Origin: Flavilitoribacter sp020436695
GTDB taxonomy: Bacteria; Bacteroidota; Bacteroidia; Chitinophagales; Saprospiraceae
Direction: 5' to 3'
Assembly: GCA_041392665.1 (NCBI GenBank)
Contig: JAWKLQ010000032.1
Location: 62,001 to 126,000, forward strand
DNA length: 64,000 nucleotides
Position numbers and translations under genes: made by a program. A model generated the notes under the pieces. That model worked only from the letters and a program-made list of their open reading frames with translations, did not search any database and had not been told where the DNA came from. Numbering within the stretch: position 1 is the first letter of the stretch; the number at the start of each line of letters is the position of its first letter. Below are positions 60,903-64,000 of this stretch, piece after piece.

Positions 60903-61073
60903 AGACTTGGGGTTGTGTAGAAAGTCTTTCCCTAAAGATGACAGAAAAATAATGTTTGGGTTGAAAGCGTGGGCGGTTCTCCCTAAGGGGAGTCAGAGGG
61001 GCTGAGCTAAGGCAAACCAAACATTATTTTTTATCAAAATCACTGGTTGGGCTTTTTACACAACCCCAAGTCT
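60903..61073. mobile_element. MITE-like inverted-repeat element, 171 bp
   Basis: The ends are 22-base inverted repeats differing at one base (60903-60924 begins AGACTTGGGGTTGTGTA; 61052-61073 is its complement). Inside, AAAAATAATGTTTGG (60945-60959) pairs perfectly with 61017-61031, and CTCCCTAAGGGGAG forms a small hairpin. There is no gene inside. The size and nested repeats suit a miniature inverted-repeat element or a large RNA hairpin. No target-site duplication is evident. Confidence 0.6.
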
Positions 61074-61106
61074 AACTCACTCGGCAACTGGCTATCAACC
61101 AGTCTC

Positions 61107-62639
61107 TCAACGGTCAATCAAAACCGTTCCTTCCATTTCCTCCGGAGTGGGAAGTTCCATGATCGTCAGGATGGTGGGAGCGATGTCTCCCAGTTTACCG
61201 TCATTGATCTTCACGTTACGCTGGTCTTTACTGATGTAAAAGATCGGCACCGGATTCATGGTATGGGCGGTATTTGGCGAACCGTCATCATTGATCATAT
61301 AATCTGAGTTACCGTGATCAGCGATCACGATAGCCCGGTAATCGTATTCCAAGGCCACCTCCATTAGTTCACGCAGGCAGTTATCTACCGTTTCAGCGGC
61401 TTTTATCGCAGCTTCAAATACTCCGGTATGACCTACCATATCCGTATTGGCATAATTCAGGCAGATAAAATCCGGCTGATGCGTACGAATATCTTCCGTG
61501 ATGGCGGCCGTGATCTGGTTGGCACTCATCTCTGGCTGCAGATCGTAAGTAGCCACCTTAGGCGAAGGGATCAGAATACGTCGCTCGTGCGGAAATTCAT
61601 CCTCACGGCCACCGGAGAAGAAGAAGGTCACGTGCGGATACTTTTCCGTTTCCGCAATACGTACCTGGGTTTTTCCGGCTTTAGACAGCACTTCTCCCAG
61701 TGTATTCACCAGATTATCTTTGGTGAATAACACCTGTATCCCCTTAAAAGATTCATCGTAACGGGTCATTGTTACGTAGTCTACCGCCAGTTTGTGCATA
61801 CCGTGCTCCGGTTTGTCGGTTTGGGTAAGCACTTCGGATATCTCGCGGGGACGGTCGGTACGGAAGTTAAAGCAGATGAGCAGATCTCCATCAGTCAGTT
61901 TGGCTACCGGTTGATCACCGTCATTTACACAGACGATGGGTTTGATAAACTCGTCCGTTTCTCCGGCAGCATAACGACCGGCAACGGTGGCTACCGCATC
62001 TTTTGTGGGTTGGCCTTCTCCTTTGACGATCAGATCGTAGGCCAGTTTCACCCTTTCCCAACGTTTGTCGCGGTCCATGGAATAATAGCGGCCGATAACG
62101 GAAGCCAGTTTTACCGGCTGATCGGCAATGTGTGCCGTGAGATCTTTCAGAAAACCTTCTCCGCTTTTGGGATCACAGTCGCGCCCGTCCAGGAAGGCGT
62201 GAATGAAGACATTATCGAGACCCTGATCCGTACACACATCACACAAGGCCTTGAGGTGGTTGATGTGAGAGTGCACTCCTCCATCCGAAACCAGTCCCAT
62301 CAGATGCACTGCACTACCCTTTTCCCTGGCTTTTTTCAGCGCATTCACCAGTGTTTCATTTTTTTGGAATACTCCTTCGCGAATAGCCTTGTTGATCCGG
62401 GCCAGTTCCTGATATACAATCCGGCCGGCACCGATATTAAGATGGCCGACCTCCGAATTCCCCATTTGGCCTTCCGGTAAACCTACTTCTTCTCCAAAGG
62501 TAACCAGCTCGGCATTAGGGTAGGCATCGTATAAACTATCTACGTAAGGTGTATTGGCCTGCGCGATGGCGCTGCGTTTTGGGTCAGGACCATGGCCCCA
62601 ACCATCGAGTATGACTAAGATTACTTTTTGCTTTTCCAT
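61107..62639 (-). CDS. gpmI: 2,3-bisphosphoglycerate-independent phosphoglycerate mutase
   Basis: A 510-residue glycolytic enzyme from the ATG at 62639 (MEKQKVILVILDGWGHGPDP) that interconverts 3- and 2-phosphoglycerate using two manganese ions. The phosphoserine nucleophile is in QMGNSEVGHLNIGAGR, and further motifs are FIHAFLDGRDCDPKSG, GRYYSMDRDKRWER, RTDRPREI, CLNYANTDMVGHTG and IADHGNSDYM. Length is normal. A TATTTTTG box ends five bases before this ATG, which supports it over an upstream frame to 62669 and suggests a nearly leaderless message. Confidence 0.95.
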   Translation of the reverse strand: MEKQKVILVILDGWGHGPDPKRSAIAQANTPYVDSLYDAYPNAELVTFGEEVGLPEGQMGNSEVGHLNIGAGRIVYQELARINKAIREGVFQKNETLVNALKKAREKGSAVHLMGLVSDGGVHSHINHLKALCDVCTDQGLDNVFIHAFLDGRDCDPKSGEGFLKDLTAHIADQPVKLASVIGRYYSMDRDKRWERVKLAYDLIVKGEGQPTKDAVATVAGRYAAGETDEFIKPIVCVNDGDQPVAKLTDGDLLICFNFRTDRPREISEVLTQTDKPEHGMHKLAVDYVTMTRYDESFKGIQVLFTKDNLVNTLGEVLSKAGKTQVRIAETEKYPHVTFFFSGGREDEFPHERRILIPSPKVATYDLQPEMSANQITAAITEDIRTHQPDFICLNYANTDMVGHTGVFEAAIKAAETVDNCLRELMEVALEYDYRAIVIADHGNSDYMINDDGSPNTAHTMNPVPIFYISKDQRNVKINDGKLGDIAPTILTIMELPTPEEMEGTVLIDR

Positions 62640-62742
62640 GCCCGCAAAAATAATGAGGAATCGGGGCAATGCACAGTGTGAGCAGGTTTATTTGGCTGTA
62701 TTGAGGAATAAAATGTTTCAGATCAACCGGCAACTGAAATCA

Positions 62743-63471
62743 TTAAGAACGGATCGTCCGCTTGAGCAAACGCATGGTCTTGATCACCCCGGTCTTTTCA
62801 TTGACCAGACTCACCATATAAAGTCCGGAAGGAAGATTGGAAATAGAATATTTCTGACCGTGTTCATAATGGTAGCTTCTTACTTTGCCTCCCACAACAT
62901 TGATAATCTCTACCCGGTCAACCAGGGTATTGGGCGTGATCTCAAAATAGTCGATAGCGGGATTGGGGTAAACCGTGATCTCCGACCGGGAGGTAGTATA
63001 GATGGAATCCGGATTGCCGGAATGTACCTTAAACTCAAAAGATTCCAGAGAGTAGCCGGGTGCATCAGCGTAGGCAAAATCAAGTTTATACCATCCTTCC
63101 CCAAGGGTACCCATCGGCATGACGTTCATGGTTACTTCCGTGTATTCTCCCGGAGCGATCACAACCGGAGATTCGATTCCGGGAATGAGTCCGAAGTTGG
63201 AACTCACATTGGGAAGATAGATCCCATTCTGGTCATTCACCTGGGTGATCCATTCTTCAGGTTGCTTAAAGATCTGTTTCTCCCATTTGATCTCCAGCGT
63301 ATCATGAGACATATTGGTCAAACGTACCGTAAAACGGATCTCCTGGTCAAAATCGGAAACATCCTCTACGTGAATATCCCGCTGACTCATCGCTTCCACG
63401 AATACCAGCCGTTGGGCCTGCGTGGCACCGATAACAGAAACAAAAAATAAGCAGAGTAAAAGATGCTTCAT
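62743..63471 (-). CDS. T9SS type A sorting-domain secreted protein
   Basis: A 242-residue protein with a signal peptide (MKHLLLCLFFVSVIGATQAQ), an Ig-like or transglutaminase-type beta domain (RFTVRLTNMSHDTLEIKWEKQIF, about 40-150), and a C-terminal type A sorting domain: VYPNPAIDYFEITP, VEIINVVGGKV, SISNLPSGLYMVSLVNE. Such tails send proteins through the type IX system to the surface or medium. The functional domain is not recognised. A 47-base GACGGAG element ends six bases upstream of the ATG. Confidence 0.82.
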   Translation of the reverse strand: MKHLLLCLFFVSVIGATQAQRLVFVEAMSQRDIHVEDVSDFDQEIRFTVRLTNMSHDTLEIKWEKQIFKQPEEWITQVNDQNGIYLPNVSSNFGLIPGIESPVVIAPGEYTEVTMNVMPMGTLGEGWYKLDFAYADAPGYSLESFEFKVHSGNPDSIYTTSRSEITVYPNPAIDYFEITPNTLVDRVEIINVVGGKVRSYHYEHGQKYSISNLPSGLYMVSLVNEKTGVIKTMRLLKRTIRS

Positions 63472-63477
63472 AATAAA

Positions 63478-63524
63478 CTTGGTAGTTTGACGGAAAATTT
63501 GATTTCATTCATTATTTCTCCGCC
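63478..63524 (-). repeat. GACGGAG element, 47-base copy
   Basis: On the minus strand it begins GGCGGAGAAA and ends TTTTCCGTCAAACTACCAAG, then TTTATT and the ATG of the T9SS gene. Its length equals the copy at 57324-57370. First ten (nine of ten) and last 18 bases are conserved while the middle varies. Confidence 0.6.
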
Positions 63525-63816
63525 CCTGACTTATCCCATGATCTTCCAAAATTCGCTTAAATTTTCCAAATAATAGGGATTTTTATTAATTGTCAAGTTA
63601 TTTAAACAATTTTTAACGCGTTTTTACGTGGAGGGGGCATCTGATGGAGCTCGGTATACGTATTTGACTGAGAGACCTGAAGACAAGATATCCTAAAGCT
63701 GTCTTCACTGGGACACAACTTCCAAAATCCGGAAGAATGTAACATCTAAATGGCCAATCAGGTATTTAAGTAATATTGAATTTGCATTATCAACCGGATC
63801 AAAACACCTAATCAAT
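63525..63816. other. Divergent intergenic region
   Basis: Nothing definite between the T9SS substrate and the flavoprotein gene. A TTGAATTTG near 63777 is one base off the -7 consensus for the rightward gene. Confidence 0.3.
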
Positions 63817-64000
63817 ATGCATATCGCCATTATCGGCAACGGCATCAGCGGTATTACTGCCGCCCGCTTTATTCGCAAACTCAGCGATCACCGCATCACG
63901 GTCATCTCGGCGGAGACCGATTACTTCTTTTCCCGTACTGCACTTATGTACATCTACATGGGGCATATGCGGTTTACCGATACCCAGCCCTACGAGCCCT
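63817..64000 (+). CDS. FAD-dependent pyridine nucleotide oxidoreductase, N-terminus
   Basis: The gene runs off the window after 61 codons. The start MHIAIIGNGISGITAARFIR is the FAD-binding Rossmann motif (GxGxxGxxxA) and the following RITVISAETDYFFSRTALMYIYMGHM resembles NADH dehydrogenase-2/ferredoxin reductase-type enzymes, with FSRTALMYIYMG in the place of the active-site loop. Which oxidoreductase it is cannot be told from this part. It starts the rightward side after a divergent gap. Confidence 0.75.
   Translation, partial: MHIAIIGNGISGITAARFIRKLSDHRITVISAETDYFFSRTALMYIYMGHMRFTDTQPYEP

Overview
The window is a 64 kb piece of a Bacteroidota chromosome, most likely from the Saprospiria/Lewinella side of the phylum; the phylum is well supported and the lower rank is inference. 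The evidence is a type IX secretion (T9SS) PorP/SprF protein, a giant surface protein with a gliding-motility-type C-terminal domain, a second T9SS substrate with a type A sorting tail, a DUF4270 lipoprotein, many secreted proteins and lipoproteins, and several matches to the Bacteroidota promoter (TTTG, about 20 bases, TAnnTTTG). I found no tRNA, rRNA, CRISPR array, transposase or phage gene. Most of the window is ordinary chromosome, with two genes cut by its edges.

Layout. 1-8363: truncated GNAT acetyltransferase, small metal-binding HMA protein, FemAB/GNAT-like protein, class A beta-lactamase-like hydrolase, zinc-ribbon metallopeptidase, a murein-peptide recycling pair (LD-carboxypeptidase and dipeptide epimerase), an HTTM membrane protein and FdhD. 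8462-15470: BamA/TamA-like outer-membrane protein, family 39 glycosyltransferase, then four rightward genes for exported proteins (retropepsin-like protease, tandem CBM48 protein, two of unknown function). 15558-18276: a sigma factor, anti-sigma factor and secreted-protein operon. 18382-25003: DoxX-like membrane protein, a lipoprotein built of two copies of one module, glutaminyl-cyclase-like M28 protein, ThiL, a 1.2 kb stretch with two probable structured RNAs, and a small secreted protein. 25136-33290: LolC/E-type permease, polytopic membrane protein, SucA, gene debris and repeats, and an ECF42-type sigma factor with its DGPF partner. 33291-43323: metallopeptidase/propeller/barrel fusion, S12 serine hydrolase, PafA-like phosphatase, FadL-like porin, DUF4270 lipoprotein and Kelch lipoprotein.

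43550-57049 is the most distinctive part. A BlaR1-like protease gene with a very long coiled coil follows blaI, whose promoter sits between two BlaI operators. Next, all leftward, are a papain-family protease with a DUF4384-like tail, an exported caspase with an EF-hand loop, a roughly 1,575-residue adhesin and a SprF protein. The last three follow a strong promoter and look like one transcription unit, which would place a caspase, a surface adhesin and its secretion partner under common control. 57374-64000: small protein, hypoxanthine phosphoribosyltransferase, M28 carboxypeptidase, a probable small RNA, a lipoprotein, a 171 bp inverted-repeat element, phosphoglycerate mutase, a T9SS type A substrate and a truncated flavoprotein.

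The intergenic DNA is unusually patterned. There are four hairpin-rich stretches, three or four of which end in intrinsic terminators (candidate small RNAs), four copies of a short element with GACGGA ends, a MITE-like inverted repeat, and short words (GACTTACGACT, CAGTCGG, CGTCAGCGAA, CCGGCAACTG) that recur almost only between genes or at gene ends.
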